Shown: one piece after another, positions 38,922-48,384 of the stretch | Numbering within the stretch: the stretch's first letter is position 1 | Layout: each line of letters begins with the position of its first letter | Assembly: GCA_965199845.1 (NCBI GenBank) | Contig: CBDATZ010000038.1 | Location: 271,393 to 335,392 of the forward strand | Length of the DNA stretch: 64,000 nt | Direction of reading: 5' to 3' | DNA from: Ilyomonas sp965199845 | Lineage (GTDB): Bacteria; Bacteroidota; Bacteroidia; Chitinophagales; Chitinophagaceae | Notes under the pieces: model-generated | Seen by the model: the letters and a program-made list of their open reading frames with translations, nothing else | Told to the model about the DNA's origin: nothing | The model's database searches: none | Made by a program: the position numbers and the translations under genes

Positions 38922-41357
38922 ATGCTAAAGAATTACTTCATTACCGCATGGCGTTCATTAAGCCGGAACAAAGTATTTTCGATCATCAATGTGTTTGGTT
39001 TAGCCATCGGCATAGCTATCTTTCTTCTTATTTTCGAATACGTTTCTTTTGAGTGGAGCGCCAATCGTTTCAATACCAATTACAACCAGTTATATCGGGT
39101 AAATACAATGCACAAAGAAGGCGAACCGGACGGATTTCAACAGCCTGGTTTTGCGCCACTTTTTCAGCAACAGGTGAGCGGTATAAAAGCATTTGTGCGT
39201 TTAACCAACGGCATTGAAGCCGGCACCGTAACGGCACAAAACAATAACAAAAATGCGCAGCCGGTTTCTTTCCGCGAAGACAAAATCACGTATGTTGACG
39301 GCAACTTTTTTAATGTGTTTTCATTCAAGGTAAAGAGTGGTTCTTTGTCTTTACAGGAACCTAAAACCCTTGCTATCAGCGAATCTGCGGCGAAAAAATA
39401 TTTTGGCAATACAAATATTGTTGGCAAAACCATGCTGGTAAATAACCAGTTTGGCAAAACAACATACACGGTAACGGCTGTATATGAAGACATGCCACAG
39501 GAATCGGATTTGCAAAGCGATATTCTACTTTCTTTTTCAACGCTTGCCAGCGCCGCCAACCGCAATGAAAACGACTGGGCTGATCCATCTACAACAGAAT
39601 CTTCTTTTGTTACAATGTTTCTATTACTTGATAAAGGAGCGAATGCAAATAATGTAACTGCACAACTTACCAAAGTCTATCACAATATAAAGCCGCAACT
39701 GGCTACAGATGCCATTGCTTTACAACCGTTAAGCGAACTGCATTTAGCACCTTCCTTTAGTTATCCGTTTCAAACATTTGGCAGCTTATCATTGGTTGTA
39801 TCGTTGTTAAGCGTATCTCTTTTAATTGTTTTAATTGCATGGATTAATTATATCAATCTTTCTACCGCGCAGGCTTTAAAAAGAAGTAAAGAAGTCGGCG
39901 TTCGTAAAGTATTAGGCGCCAGCCGCAGTCAGCTTGTCTGGCAATATCTTACCGAAACATTATTGCTTACTTTATGCAGCGCTGCCATTGCTGTCGTACT
40001 CGTTTTACTTCTTCAGCCAATGGCAAACCAGCTTACGGAAAAGCCGCTTTCGCTCATTATGTTCAGCCATGGAATTTTCCCGGTAATCGGAGTCTTAATT
40101 CTTATTGCCGGTTCTTTTTTATCAGGATATTATATTGCTTTCGTGTTAAGTTCTTTCAAGCCGGTAACCGCTTTAAAAGAATCAAAACAATCGTTTCAAA
40201 GCGGCTTTTCTTTACGCAAAGCACTGGTCGTTTTTCAGTTTACCATTTCTATAATTTTCATTATTGCAACCCTTGTTTTGTACAAGCAATTACAATACAT
40301 GCAAACAGAAAAATTAGGAATGAACGTAAATCAGTTGCTCGTAATAAAAGGAACCTCTAACAGCAGCGATGAACAGGCAGAACGCAACGCCGCGTTTAAA
40401 AACGTATTAGCCACATTGCCCTGGGTACAGAAATATACAGCCACCAACAATATACCCGGCGGCGGTTATAATTTTTCTGCGGACGGCATTACATCTCTCA
40501 ATCCGAAAAAAGATGATAATACCAAAGGTTATTCGATGCTGATTGTTGATAACAACTATTTCAATACGTATGATATTGATTTTGCACAAGGCGAAACCTT
40601 TACCCAAACCGAATCTGATAAAGGCTGGGCAAACAGTGGAAAAATTATTATTAACCAAAAAGCAGCTACGCAATTGGGCTTTGCGCCAAACGAAAATGTA
40701 GCTGGTAAAAAGATAAAATGGGGCGAGAAAATTTACGAAGTAAAAGGCGTGGTAAAAGACTATCATCATTTATCGCTTCGCCAGGCAATTGATCCTATGA
40801 TTTTTCTGCCAAGCGTTTGTTTTGATTATTTTACCATACAAACCAGCGAAGCCAATATGAAAGGCAAACTGGCAACGCTGCAAACGCTTTCCAAACAATA
40901 TTTTCCTGATGCGCCTTTCGATTATTTCTTTGAAGATGAAGCGTACGATAAGCAATATGCCAACGAACAAAAGTTAGGAAATGTATTTATTGCATCCGCT
41001 GTTATCGCGGTTTTAATTGCATGTCTTGGCTTGTTTGGATTGGCTGCTTTTGCGGCGCAGCAACGCGTGAAAGAAATCGGCATCCGAAAAGTATTAGGCG
41101 CATCTGTTGCCAACATCACAACCTTATTATCCAAAGATTTTTTACGGCTTATATTCATTGCTTTTATCATCGCTTCACCAATCGCATGGTTTGTAATGAA
41201 CAAGTGGTTGCAGAACTTTGTATATCGCATTACTATCAGCTGGTGGATGTTTATTATAGCTGGCGCCGGCGCCGTTTTTATTGCATTATGTACCATTTCT
41301 TTCCAGGCTATCAAAGCCGCGGTAGCCAATCCTGTAAAGAGTTTACGAAGCGAGTAA
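38922..41357 (+). CDS. FtsX/MacB-type ABC transporter permease, array copy 9
   Basis: 811 residues, first gene of group 3. The post-TM1 motif is altered (FEWSANRFNTNYNQLYRV in place of SYDxxxxxxxRIYR). FtsX loops are KEVGVRKVLGASRSQL (~323) and KEIGIRKVLGASVANI (~717). The segment before TM2 (LHLAPSFSYPFQTFGSLSL) is unlike any other copy. The motif after TM4 reads SGYYIAFVLSSFKPV, where others have GxYPAFxLS, so the Pro of YPA is missing. The tail is NPVKSLRSE. Confidence 0.92.
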   Translation: MLKNYFITAWRSLSRNKVFSIINVFGLAIGIAIFLLIFEYVSFEWSANRFNTNYNQLYRVNTMHKEGEPDGFQQPGFAPLFQQQVSGIKAFVRLTNGIEAGTVTAQNNNKNAQPVSFREDKITYVDGNFFNVFSFKVKSGSLSLQEPKTLAISESAAKKYFGNTNIVGKTMLVNNQFGKTTYTVTAVYEDMPQESDLQSDILLSFSTLASAANRNENDWADPSTTESSFVTMFLLLDKGANANNVTAQLTKVYHNIKPQLATDAIALQPLSELHLAPSFSYPFQTFGSLSLVVSLLSVSLLIVLIAWINYINLSTAQALKRSKEVGVRKVLGASRSQLVWQYLTETLLLTLCSAAIAVVLVLLLQPMANQLTEKPLSLIMFSHGIFPVIGVLILIAGSFLSGYYIAFVLSSFKPVTALKESKQSFQSGFSLRKALVVFQFTISIIFIIATLVLYKQLQYMQTEKLGMNVNQLLVIKGTSNSSDEQAERNAAFKNVLATLPWVQKYTATNNIPGGGYNFSADGITSLNPKKDDNTKGYSMLIVDNNYFNTYDIDFAQGETFTQTESDKGWANSGKIIINQKAATQLGFAPNENVAGKKIKWGEKIYEVKGVVKDYHHLSLRQAIDPMIFLPSVCFDYFTIQTSEANMKGKLATLQTLSKQYFPDAPFDYFFEDEAYDKQYANEQKLGNVFIASAVIAVLIACLGLFGLAAFAAQQRVKEIGIRKVLGASVANITTLLSKDFLRLIFIAFIIASPIAWFVMNKWLQNFVYRITISWWMFIIAGAGAVFIALCTISFQAIKAAVANPVKSLRSE

Positions 41358-41380
41358 TGATTTATGATTTATGAATGAAG

Positions 41381-41470
41381 AATACAAAATACAGTTTTAT
41401 GTTACCAGCTTTTGTATTTCAATTTAACATCGTTGTGTCACTCACTTGTACGTTCGGAAATGAATTGAAC
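41381..41470 (+). repeat. Dispersed intergenic repeat between copies 9 and 10
   Basis: Forward copy with the TGTCACTCACTTGTACG centre: AATACAAAATACAGTTTTAT, GTATTTCAATTTAACATCG, then GTTCGGAAATGAATTGAAC. It is preceded by two TGATTTATGA units and closely matches the core at 28402-28492. Confidence 0.75.
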
Positions 41471-41505
41471 AAATCAACTTTAGTTTTCAATTTTAATTCG
41501 CTTAT

Positions 41506-43887
41506 ATGATTAAAAATTATTTTAAAATTGCTTTTCGCAACCTGTGGCGGCACAAAGCGTTTTCCTTTTTAAACATCCTGGGATTAGCGGTTGGTATGAC
41601 AGCCTGTTTTCTTATTTTCCTGTACGTAAATTTCGAACTGAATTACGATTCTTTTCATACCAAAGCCAACCGGATTTATCGCGTAGTATCCGATATAAAA
41701 ACGCCTACAGAAACCATTAATGCCAGCGGACCTTCCTGGGCGGTAGCACCGTTTGCGAAGAATGATTTTCCTGAAATCGAAGCGTTCGTTCGTACAACCG
41801 GAGACAATGTATTGATACGAAAAGGCGACATCAAATTCCAGGAAGAAAACTCGATATGGGCAGATTCTGCTTTATTTAAAGTGTTCGATTTTAAACTGCT
41901 GCAGGGCGATCCGAATACCGCTTTAAAAGAGCCTTTCAGCATCGTATTTTCTCAATCGGCAGCCAAGAAATATTTTGGCAATAAAAATCCGATCGGGCAA
42001 ACTTTATTAATCACCGGCGATGGATTGCCCGCAAAAGTAACGGGTGTTATGAAAGACATTCCTGAGAACTCGCAGATTAAAGCTGATGTTATTTTATCAA
42101 TGACGACCATCACACAAAAATTCAATCAAAACCTCGATAGTCAATGGGGAAATTATGGCGCATCGGCTTATTTTTTATTGAAAGAAAACACAAATGCAAA
42201 AGCATTAGAAAAGAAGTTTCCTGCCTTCCTCGAAAAGCATAACGGAGACGAAATGAAGAAGATACAAATGTACCCGACTATTTTCTTAGAACCTTTGCGG
42301 GACGTGTATTTGCGCTCGACCAGAGATGGAAATAAAATCGGGAATATCAATAGCGTTTACATCTTCTTAATCATTGGCATATTCATTTTACTAATTGCTT
42401 GTATAAACTTCATTAATCTCACAACAGCGCGAAGTGCGGAACGCGCCAAAGAAGTTGGAATCCGTAAAGTTGTTGGCGCGGAAAAACGTCAGCTTGTCCG
42501 GCAGTTTATTGGTGAATCAATTATACTTTGTTTAATTTCTTTTATCTTATCGGTTATCTTATCAGCCGCACTCATTCCCTTGTTTAACCAACTGGCAGGC
42601 AAAACAATCAGCACCGGATTCTTTGATAACTGGAGTTATATATTGATACTGTTTTTAGCCGCTATTATCATTGGTTTATTAGCGGGACTTTACCCGGCTT
42701 TGGTGTTGTCGTCTTACAAACCTGTTATTGTTTTAAAAGGTCGTTTTGTTACAGGAACGCGTGGTGCGTTGTTACGAAAAGGGTTAGTGGTTACACAGTT
42801 CACCATATCAATTGCGCTCATTATTTCAACGATTATTGTGTACACACAAATGAAATATATGCGCAGCCAGGATCTGGGTTTTAGTAAAGACCAGATGCTG
42901 ATTATTGATACGCAAAACGATCCGGCTAAAACAACACTTAAACAAAGTCTCGCAAATATTCCCGGCATAAAAGCAACGGCTTTATCGGGCAGTGTGCCGG
43001 GCGGCGGAAACCCGGGCGCGTATTCAGAAATTGAAAACAAAAAAGGTGATTTGCAAATCGCCAATCTCGACTTGTATTTTGTTGATTTTGATTATCTCAA
43101 TGTATATAAAATGAAGCTGGCTGCCGGTCGCGGCTTTTCGAGAGAGTTTGCAACCGATACAACGCAAGCCATGGTATTAAACGAAGCAGCGGTAAAAATG
43201 TTTGGTTATTCATCTCCGCAGGAAGCCATTGGCAAAAAGTTTAAACAATGGGGAAGAGAAGGAAAAATTATTGGCGTGGTGAAAAATTTTCATTTCCGTT
43301 CTCTGCAGCAAGACATTAAACCTTTAAGCATGAGGATAGAACCCGATGGCTGTAATCTGATTTCCATAAATGTATCATCGAACAATGTGCCTGCAACGCT
43401 GTCGACCATCGAAAAAAAATGGAAAAGTTTGGTTCCCAACCGGCCGTTTAGTTATTACTTTTTAGATGAGTTTTACGATCGCCAGTATCGTAGTGAAGTC
43501 AGGTTTGGAAACTTGTTTTTAAACTTTGCCATCCTTGCTATTTTTATTTCTTGTTTGGGTTTGTTGGGATTGGCTTCGTACAGTACCATTCAGCGAACAA
43601 AAGAAATTGGTGTTCGCAAAGTAATGGGCGCAACAGTTGTCAGTATTGTAAACCTGTTATCAAAAGATTTTCTCAAACTGGTTCTTATCGCTTTTGTTAT
43701 CGCATCGCCTATTGCCTGGTTTGGTATGTATAAATGGCTGCAAAATTTTGCTTATCGTATCAACCTAAATGTATGGGCTTTTGTATTAGCCGGTTTACTG
43801 GCTGTTTTTATTGCTTTTGCTACGGTAAGTTTCCAGGCAATTAAAGCCGCCGTTACCAACCCGATAAAAAGTTTACGAACGGAGTGA
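41506..43887 (+). CDS. FtsX/MacB-type ABC transporter permease, array copy 10
   Basis: 793 residues, 148 bp after copy 9 with only a repeat between, so probably the second gene of group 3. It opens MIKNYFKIAFRNLWRHKAFS, then LNYDSFHTKANRIYRVV. FtsX loops are KEVGIRKVVGAEKRQL (~315) and KEIGVRKVMGATVVSI (~699). VYLRSTRDGNKIGNINS precedes TM2. Ectodomain 2 has LYFVDFDYLNVYKMKLAAGR, and the tail is NPIKSLRTE. A 20-bp remnant of the dispersed repeat start (43919-43938) follows. Confidence 0.92.
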   Translation: MIKNYFKIAFRNLWRHKAFSFLNILGLAVGMTACFLIFLYVNFELNYDSFHTKANRIYRVVSDIKTPTETINASGPSWAVAPFAKNDFPEIEAFVRTTGDNVLIRKGDIKFQEENSIWADSALFKVFDFKLLQGDPNTALKEPFSIVFSQSAAKKYFGNKNPIGQTLLITGDGLPAKVTGVMKDIPENSQIKADVILSMTTITQKFNQNLDSQWGNYGASAYFLLKENTNAKALEKKFPAFLEKHNGDEMKKIQMYPTIFLEPLRDVYLRSTRDGNKIGNINSVYIFLIIGIFILLIACINFINLTTARSAERAKEVGIRKVVGAEKRQLVRQFIGESIILCLISFILSVILSAALIPLFNQLAGKTISTGFFDNWSYILILFLAAIIIGLLAGLYPALVLSSYKPVIVLKGRFVTGTRGALLRKGLVVTQFTISIALIISTIIVYTQMKYMRSQDLGFSKDQMLIIDTQNDPAKTTLKQSLANIPGIKATALSGSVPGGGNPGAYSEIENKKGDLQIANLDLYFVDFDYLNVYKMKLAAGRGFSREFATDTTQAMVLNEAAVKMFGYSSPQEAIGKKFKQWGREGKIIGVVKNFHFRSLQQDIKPLSMRIEPDGCNLISINVSSNNVPATLSTIEKKWKSLVPNRPFSYYFLDEFYDRQYRSEVRFGNLFLNFAILAIFISCLGLLGLASYSTIQRTKEIGVRKVMGATVVSIVNLLSKDFLKLVLIAFVIASPIAWFGMYKWLQNFAYRINLNVWAFVLAGLLAVFIAFATVSFQAIKAAVTNPIKSLRTE

Positions 43888-43991
43888 GGAATTATGAATT
43901 ATGATTGATGAATTATAATGAAGAATACAAAATACAGTTAACGATCATGCTATAATTACAATTCCATCTGTTTACGCAATACTATTAATAC

Positions 43992-44075
43992 TTGTCGTAT
44001 TCAGCCGTTAATATTGTCGTATTTGCACTGCGATAATACCTTATTTGCTTTCGATCTTTGTATTGTAAATACAAT
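43992..44075 (+). promoter_or_regulatory. Putative operator region upstream of the alpha/beta hydrolase
   Basis: TTGTCGTATT occurs twice (43992-44001 and 44014-44023), 22 bp apart start to start, about two helical turns. A separate short palindrome ATTGTA-AA-TACAAT lies at 44062-44075, close to the hydrolase ATG at 44098. These could bind a regulator; the assignment is inferred from symmetry only. Confidence 0.4.
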
Positions 44076-44097
44076 CAAAATAATTTGAATCAGGTTT

Positions 44098-44973
44098 ATG
44101 AAAAAAGGATGTAAAGTATTTAGTTTCCTCAAACCGGTATTAGTAATTTTTGTGCTTTTTTTTACAGCATTTCAGTCGAACGGGCAACAGAGTAAACCTA
44201 CCGACAGTGGCTACGCAACTGTTAATGGAAGTAAAGTGTATTACGAAGTGTATGGCAATGGAAGTCCTATCGTTTTACTGCATGGTGCTTTTATGACCAT
44301 TGAAGGTAACTGGGGACAATTAATTCCTGAACTGTCAAAGACAAGAAAAGTAATCGCTATTGAACTGCAGGGACATGGGCACACACCGTTTTCAGATAGA
44401 AAGTTATCGCATGTTACTTTAGCAAGTGATGTGGCAGGAGTAATGGATTACCTGAAAATTGACAGTACTGATGTAGCAGGATATAGTATGGGCGGCTCTG
44501 TGGCTTACCAGTTCGCTATACAAAGTCCTAAGCGGTTAAGAAAATTAGTAATTATTTCTTCTACTTATAAAAGCAGTGGTTGGGTGCCCGAAATAAATAA
44601 TACGTTTAAAAATATGAAGCCGGAATTGTTTGCGAACAGTCCTATGAAAGCGGCATACGATGCAGTGGCACCAGACAAAACAAAATGGACAAAGTTCTTA
44701 GAACAGATGTTTGCTTTTGCCGCTACACCATTCGACATGGGTGATAGCAATATTGCGAAAATCACTTCGCCTGTATTAATTATATCCGGCGACAATGATG
44801 GCTTGGATAAAATTGAGTTGATGAAAACATATAAATTGTTGGGCGGTGGTGTTAGTGCTGATCTGGAGCCAATGCCAAAATCTCAATTAGCCATTGTTCC
44901 TTCGCAAAGCCATGTCAGCCTAATGATGCAGACGAAAACAATATTAGGTTATATGGATGACTTTTTAAAGTAA
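44098..44973 (+). CDS. Secreted alpha/beta hydrolase
   Basis: The 291-residue protein has an N-terminal signal peptide (hydrophobic stretch ending FQSNGQQ). An alpha/beta hydrolase core follows: VLLHGAFMT at the oxyanion-hole strand, nucleophile Ser130 in GYSMGGS, Asp in SGDNDGLDK, and a C-terminal His in SQSHVSL. It is probably an esterase or small-molecule hydrolase in the periplasm; the substrate is unknown. It and the following reductase interrupt the permease array. The gap of 210 bp before it holds a repeat remnant and possible operators rather than the promoter module of the permeases. Confidence 0.85.
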   Translation: MKKGCKVFSFLKPVLVIFVLFFTAFQSNGQQSKPTDSGYATVNGSKVYYEVYGNGSPIVLLHGAFMTIEGNWGQLIPELSKTRKVIAIELQGHGHTPFSDRKLSHVTLASDVAGVMDYLKIDSTDVAGYSMGGSVAYQFAIQSPKRLRKLVIISSTYKSSGWVPEINNTFKNMKPELFANSPMKAAYDAVAPDKTKWTKFLEQMFAFAATPFDMGDSNIAKITSPVLIISGDNDGLDKIELMKTYKLLGGGVSADLEPMPKSQLAIVPSQSHVSLMMQTKTILGYMDDFLK

Positions 44974-45080
44974 ACATAATCGTATCCGGTAATAAAACGA
45001 TGTCTTGATAAATAACATCGAACTATAAATAAAAGAGAACAATTAAGCAACAATTTCAATTAACCATAAATTCAAAGTAC

Positions 45081-45674
45081 ATGAGAAAAATAATTGTTTT
45101 GTCAATGATTACATTAGATGGAATTATGCAAGCCCCTGGCGGACCTGATGAAGATACATCAGGTGGTTTTAAATATGGCGGTTGGACTGCACCTTATTCT
45201 GACGAAGTTCTGGGTAAGGTCATGGAAAAACAGATGAAACCTGCAGATCTTCTTTTGGGTAGAAAAACATTTGAGATTTTTGCCTCTTATTGGCCCGAAC
45301 ATGCAGACTCTTGGCCAGGCATCAATGACGTTACCAAATACGTTTTGTCCAAGACTATGAAAAAGTCAGATTGGAAAAACTCAGTATTCCTCGAAAGCCT
45401 GGCAGATATTGAAAAGCTTAGAAATTCAGAAGGTTCTGACATTAAAGTTTGGGGCAGCAGTAAGCTCATTCAATTGCTTCTTAAGAATGATTTAGTAGAC
45501 GAACTCTGGCTACAAATTCACCCGTTGACTCTTGGTGAAGGAAAAAAGTTGTTTGATGATGGCGCAATTCCGGCAGCACTTACATTAACAGAGAATACTA
45601 TTACACCAGGTGGCGTTATTATTGCCAGTTACAAGCGAGCCGGAGAAGTAAAAACAGGTACTATTGATGCTTAA
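45081..45674 (+). CDS. RibD C-terminal/dihydrofolate-reductase-like family protein
   Basis: The 197 residues fit the RibD-C/YyaP-like reductase family with a DHFR fold. Visible features are RKIIVLSMITLDGIMQAPGG, LLLGRKTFEIFASYWP, KYVLSKTMKKSDWKNS and the cofactor-site strand IKVWGSSKLIQLLLKNDLVDELWLQIHPLTLGEGKKLF. Such proteins are usually NADPH-dependent reductases of unknown substrate, and true folate reduction should not be assumed. It lies 107 bp after the alpha/beta hydrolase on the same strand. Together they form the only non-permease island inside the array. Confidence 0.85.
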   Translation: MRKIIVLSMITLDGIMQAPGGPDEDTSGGFKYGGWTAPYSDEVLGKVMEKQMKPADLLLGRKTFEIFASYWPEHADSWPGINDVTKYVLSKTMKKSDWKNSVFLESLADIEKLRNSEGSDIKVWGSSKLIQLLLKNDLVDELWLQIHPLTLGEGKKLFDDGAIPAALTLTENTITPGGVIIASYKRAGEVKTGTIDA

Positions 45675-45802
45675 AGCGAAATAGAATGAGAAAAAGTAAT
45701 TGTTTCACTAAGGTGGATGAAGAATAAACAACGAATGCATCACACCGACTTTTTAAAGATGCTATTTTAAATAGCTAAATACAAAAAGGAAAGGAAAAAA
45801 GA

Positions 45803-45838
45803 ATCTCCGTTCAACGTTCTGAAAATAATTAAACAATT
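45803..45838 (+). repeat. Truncated dispersed intergenic repeat
   Basis: Only the right end remains: CTCCGTTCAACGTTCTG and AATAATTAAACAATTT. It is followed by TCATTCATAA-type sequence and then the dyad of group 4. Confidence 0.6.
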
Positions 45839-45870
45839 TATCATTCATAATCCGTCATTCACAACCGTAC

Positions 45871-45901
45871 AAAAGGTGTTCATTATCGAACACCTTTTTT
45901 T
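45871..45901 (+). promoter_or_regulatory. Dyad GTGTTC-N6-GAACAC: terminator-like hairpin and/or activator site of permease group 4
   Basis: AAAAGGTGTTC, a six-base loop, GAACACC and seven T. The centre (45884.5) is 62 bp upstream of the -24 GG of the following promoter, one base more than in groups 1-3. Confidence 0.7.
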
Positions 45902-45943
45902 GTTATTGTCTCCTCAAAGGCTTGATAGTAAAAGCTTTCAGCG

Positions 45944-45959
45944 TTGGCATACAGGTTGA
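45944..45959 (+). promoter_or_regulatory. Sigma-54-like -24/-12 promoter, permease group 4
   Basis: TTGGCAT-ACAGG-TTGA, preceded by GTAAAAGCTTTCAGCG. The copy 11 ATG lies only 15 bp after the -12 G, so transcription starting at +1 would give an almost leaderless message. This differs from groups 1-3. Confidence 0.6.
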
Positions 45960-45972
45960 AATTGTTTTTTAT

Positions 45973-48384
45973 ATGTTACAAAACTACCTGAAAATCGCCT
46001 GGCGAAATTTGCAGAGAAATAAAGTATTTGCTGTTATCAATATAAGCGGACTTGCCATTGGCATAGCAGCCAGTTTGTTATTGTTTGTTATTGTAAAATA
46101 TGAACTGAGTTACGAGAAGTTTCAGAAGAATTACAATAACATCTATCATGTAGTGACGCAGATAAAATTTTCCGATGGCATGAGTTACAATCCCGGTATT
46201 GCAACGCCTGCTTTGGAAGCTTTACGCACAGAGTTTCCCGATGTGAAGTTTGCCGGAATCAATTCTGCTAATGGAAGCCAGGTAATGATACCGGCTGCTA
46301 CCGTTGAAAGCAGTAAGAAGTTTATTGAAAAGAACGGCTTCTTTTTTTGTGATCCGCAATTCTTTTCCGTCTTCAATAGTTATCAATGGCTGTCCGGTTC
46401 TCCTTCTGTGTTAAGCGATCCGAACAGCGTTGCGTTAAGTCGTATGATAGCTGCCAAATATTTCGGAAGCTGGCAAAATGCAATAGGCAAAACGATAAGG
46501 GTAGATAATATTTTTGACGCCAAAGTGAACGGCATTTTAGAAGATGGTCCAAAGAACACAGACCTTCCGCTTGATATTATAGTTTCGTATGCAACTTTAA
46601 AGAACAATGGTGAGCTATATGGTTATAACAACGATTGGGGAAACGTTGGCAGTAACAACCAGGTATTTGCCTTGCTGCCGTCACATGTAAGTGCGGCAAC
46701 AATTGACAAACGTTTGCTGCAATTTAGTAAAGAACACTACCCGGGAAAGATCGCACGTAAATCGAACTTTCTGCAACCACTTAGCGTGATGCATTTTGAT
46801 ACACGGCTTGATTTGTTCAGTACGTCAGTGGTAAGCAAATCAACGTTGTGGACATTATCACTTATTGGCGTCGTGATTCTTATCATGGCTTGTATTAACT
46901 TCATCAATTTGTCAACGGCACAATCTGTACAACGCAGCAAAGAAGTTGGTATCCGCAAAGTATTAGGCAGTAACCGTTTGCATTTGTTTAAGCAAATGAT
47001 GGGAGAAACAGCTTTGATTGTCAGCATTTCGGTGGCTTTCGCAATCGGGATTGTTTATTTATCGTTGCCTTATATTAAACACATAGCTTCCATAAATGAA
47101 GACCTGAGCATTTTTACACTTTCTACGCTGCTTATATTGGCTGGTCTGGCTGTTGTTGTCATTTTGCTGGCAGGTATTTATCCATCTTTCGTTCTGTCTT
47201 CTTTTAACCCGATTACGGCTTTAAAAAATAAAATGGTAAACCTGGGTAACGGAAGCATTTCATTACGCAGAAGTTTGGTTGTATTGCAGTTTGGTATTTC
47301 GCAGGTATTGATTATTGCAACCATCGTAGCCGTAAGCCAAATGAACTTTATAAACAATGCCGATTTGGGTTTTAATAAAGAAGCGGTACTTGTACTTAGC
47401 GGAAACACCGATAGCGTAAGCCTTACAAAGCTATCAGCCTTTAAACAACAATTGCTTGCTCTGCCCGGCGTTCAATCGGTTTCCTTAAACAGCGATATGC
47501 CTTCGTCGCCCAATCTCAGGGCAACCAATTTTGCTTATAATCATAAAGCCGATGAAGATTACCAGGTGTATGTAAAATTTGCTGATACAGATTACCTCAG
47601 AACCTATGGTGTTTCTTTATTAGCCGGTAAAAATTACGAACAAAAAGATACGCTGAATGAAGTGCTTATCAACCATACATTAGTTAGCAAACTGGGAATT
47701 AAAAATCCGGCTGATGCAGTTGGAAAATCTATCCGGTTAGGCGGTGGTAATAGCTGGCAAACAATTGCAGGTGTGTTAGAAGATTTTAAAACCACTTCTT
47801 TGCGTGATGAAATAAGACCTTTATTAATCGAACCCATGCAATCGCATTACAATAACATCGCTGTTAAACTAAGAACAAACAATCTGGCAGCGGCGCAAAC
47901 GGCAGTGCAAAATGTATGGAACCGCACGTATCCCGAATATGCTTACAATGCAACTTTTTTTGATGATAGCATCAACCAGTTTTACGAGCAGGAACAACAG
48001 TTATCTTTATTATACAAAATATTTGCAGGCTTAGCCATCTTCATTTCCTGCCTTGGCTTATACGGTTTGGTTTCGTTTATGGCGGTACAAAAAACAAAAG
48101 AAGTCGGCATCCGTAAAGTATTGGGTGCCGGCATCAGTCATATTGTTTTTATTTTTTCAAAAGAGTTTACAATCCTTATCCTGATTGCGTTTGCCATAGC
48201 TGCGCCTGTTGCATGGTATATCAGCAGCAGTTGGCTTAGTCATTTTGCATACCGCATTAATATCGGTGCCTGGACTTTTGTATTTGCCATTTTGGCTTCG
48301 GTTATTATCGCCTGGATTACGGTTGGCTACAAAGCCATTAAAGCAGCCGTTGTAAACCCAGTAAAAAGTTTGCGAAGCGAATAA
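45973..48384 (+). CDS. FtsX/MacB-type ABC transporter permease, array copy 11
   Basis: 803 residues from the ATG at 45973. The frame is open from 45922, but the first 17 codons would lie inside the promoter element, and the family N-terminus (MLQNYLKIAWRNLQRNKVFA) begins here. LSYEKFQKNYNNIYHVV follows TM1. FtsX loops are KEVGIRKVLGSNRLHL (~323) and KEVGIRKVLGAGISHI (~709). MHFDTRLDLFSTSVVSKST precedes TM2, and the tail is NPVKSLRSE. If an internal start is used instead, up to several N-terminal residues could be lost, but none looks better. Confidence 0.9.
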   Translation: MLQNYLKIAWRNLQRNKVFAVINISGLAIGIAASLLLFVIVKYELSYEKFQKNYNNIYHVVTQIKFSDGMSYNPGIATPALEALRTEFPDVKFAGINSANGSQVMIPAATVESSKKFIEKNGFFFCDPQFFSVFNSYQWLSGSPSVLSDPNSVALSRMIAAKYFGSWQNAIGKTIRVDNIFDAKVNGILEDGPKNTDLPLDIIVSYATLKNNGELYGYNNDWGNVGSNNQVFALLPSHVSAATIDKRLLQFSKEHYPGKIARKSNFLQPLSVMHFDTRLDLFSTSVVSKSTLWTLSLIGVVILIMACINFINLSTAQSVQRSKEVGIRKVLGSNRLHLFKQMMGETALIVSISVAFAIGIVYLSLPYIKHIASINEDLSIFTLSTLLILAGLAVVVILLAGIYPSFVLSSFNPITALKNKMVNLGNGSISLRRSLVVLQFGISQVLIIATIVAVSQMNFINNADLGFNKEAVLVLSGNTDSVSLTKLSAFKQQLLALPGVQSVSLNSDMPSSPNLRATNFAYNHKADEDYQVYVKFADTDYLRTYGVSLLAGKNYEQKDTLNEVLINHTLVSKLGIKNPADAVGKSIRLGGGNSWQTIAGVLEDFKTTSLRDEIRPLLIEPMQSHYNNIAVKLRTNNLAAAQTAVQNVWNRTYPEYAYNATFFDDSINQFYEQEQQLSLLYKIFAGLAIFISCLGLYGLVSFMAVQKTKEVGIRKVLGAGISHIVFIFSKEFTILILIAFAIAAPVAWYISSSWLSHFAYRINIGAWTFVFAILASVIIAWITVGYKAIKAAVVNPVKSLRSE

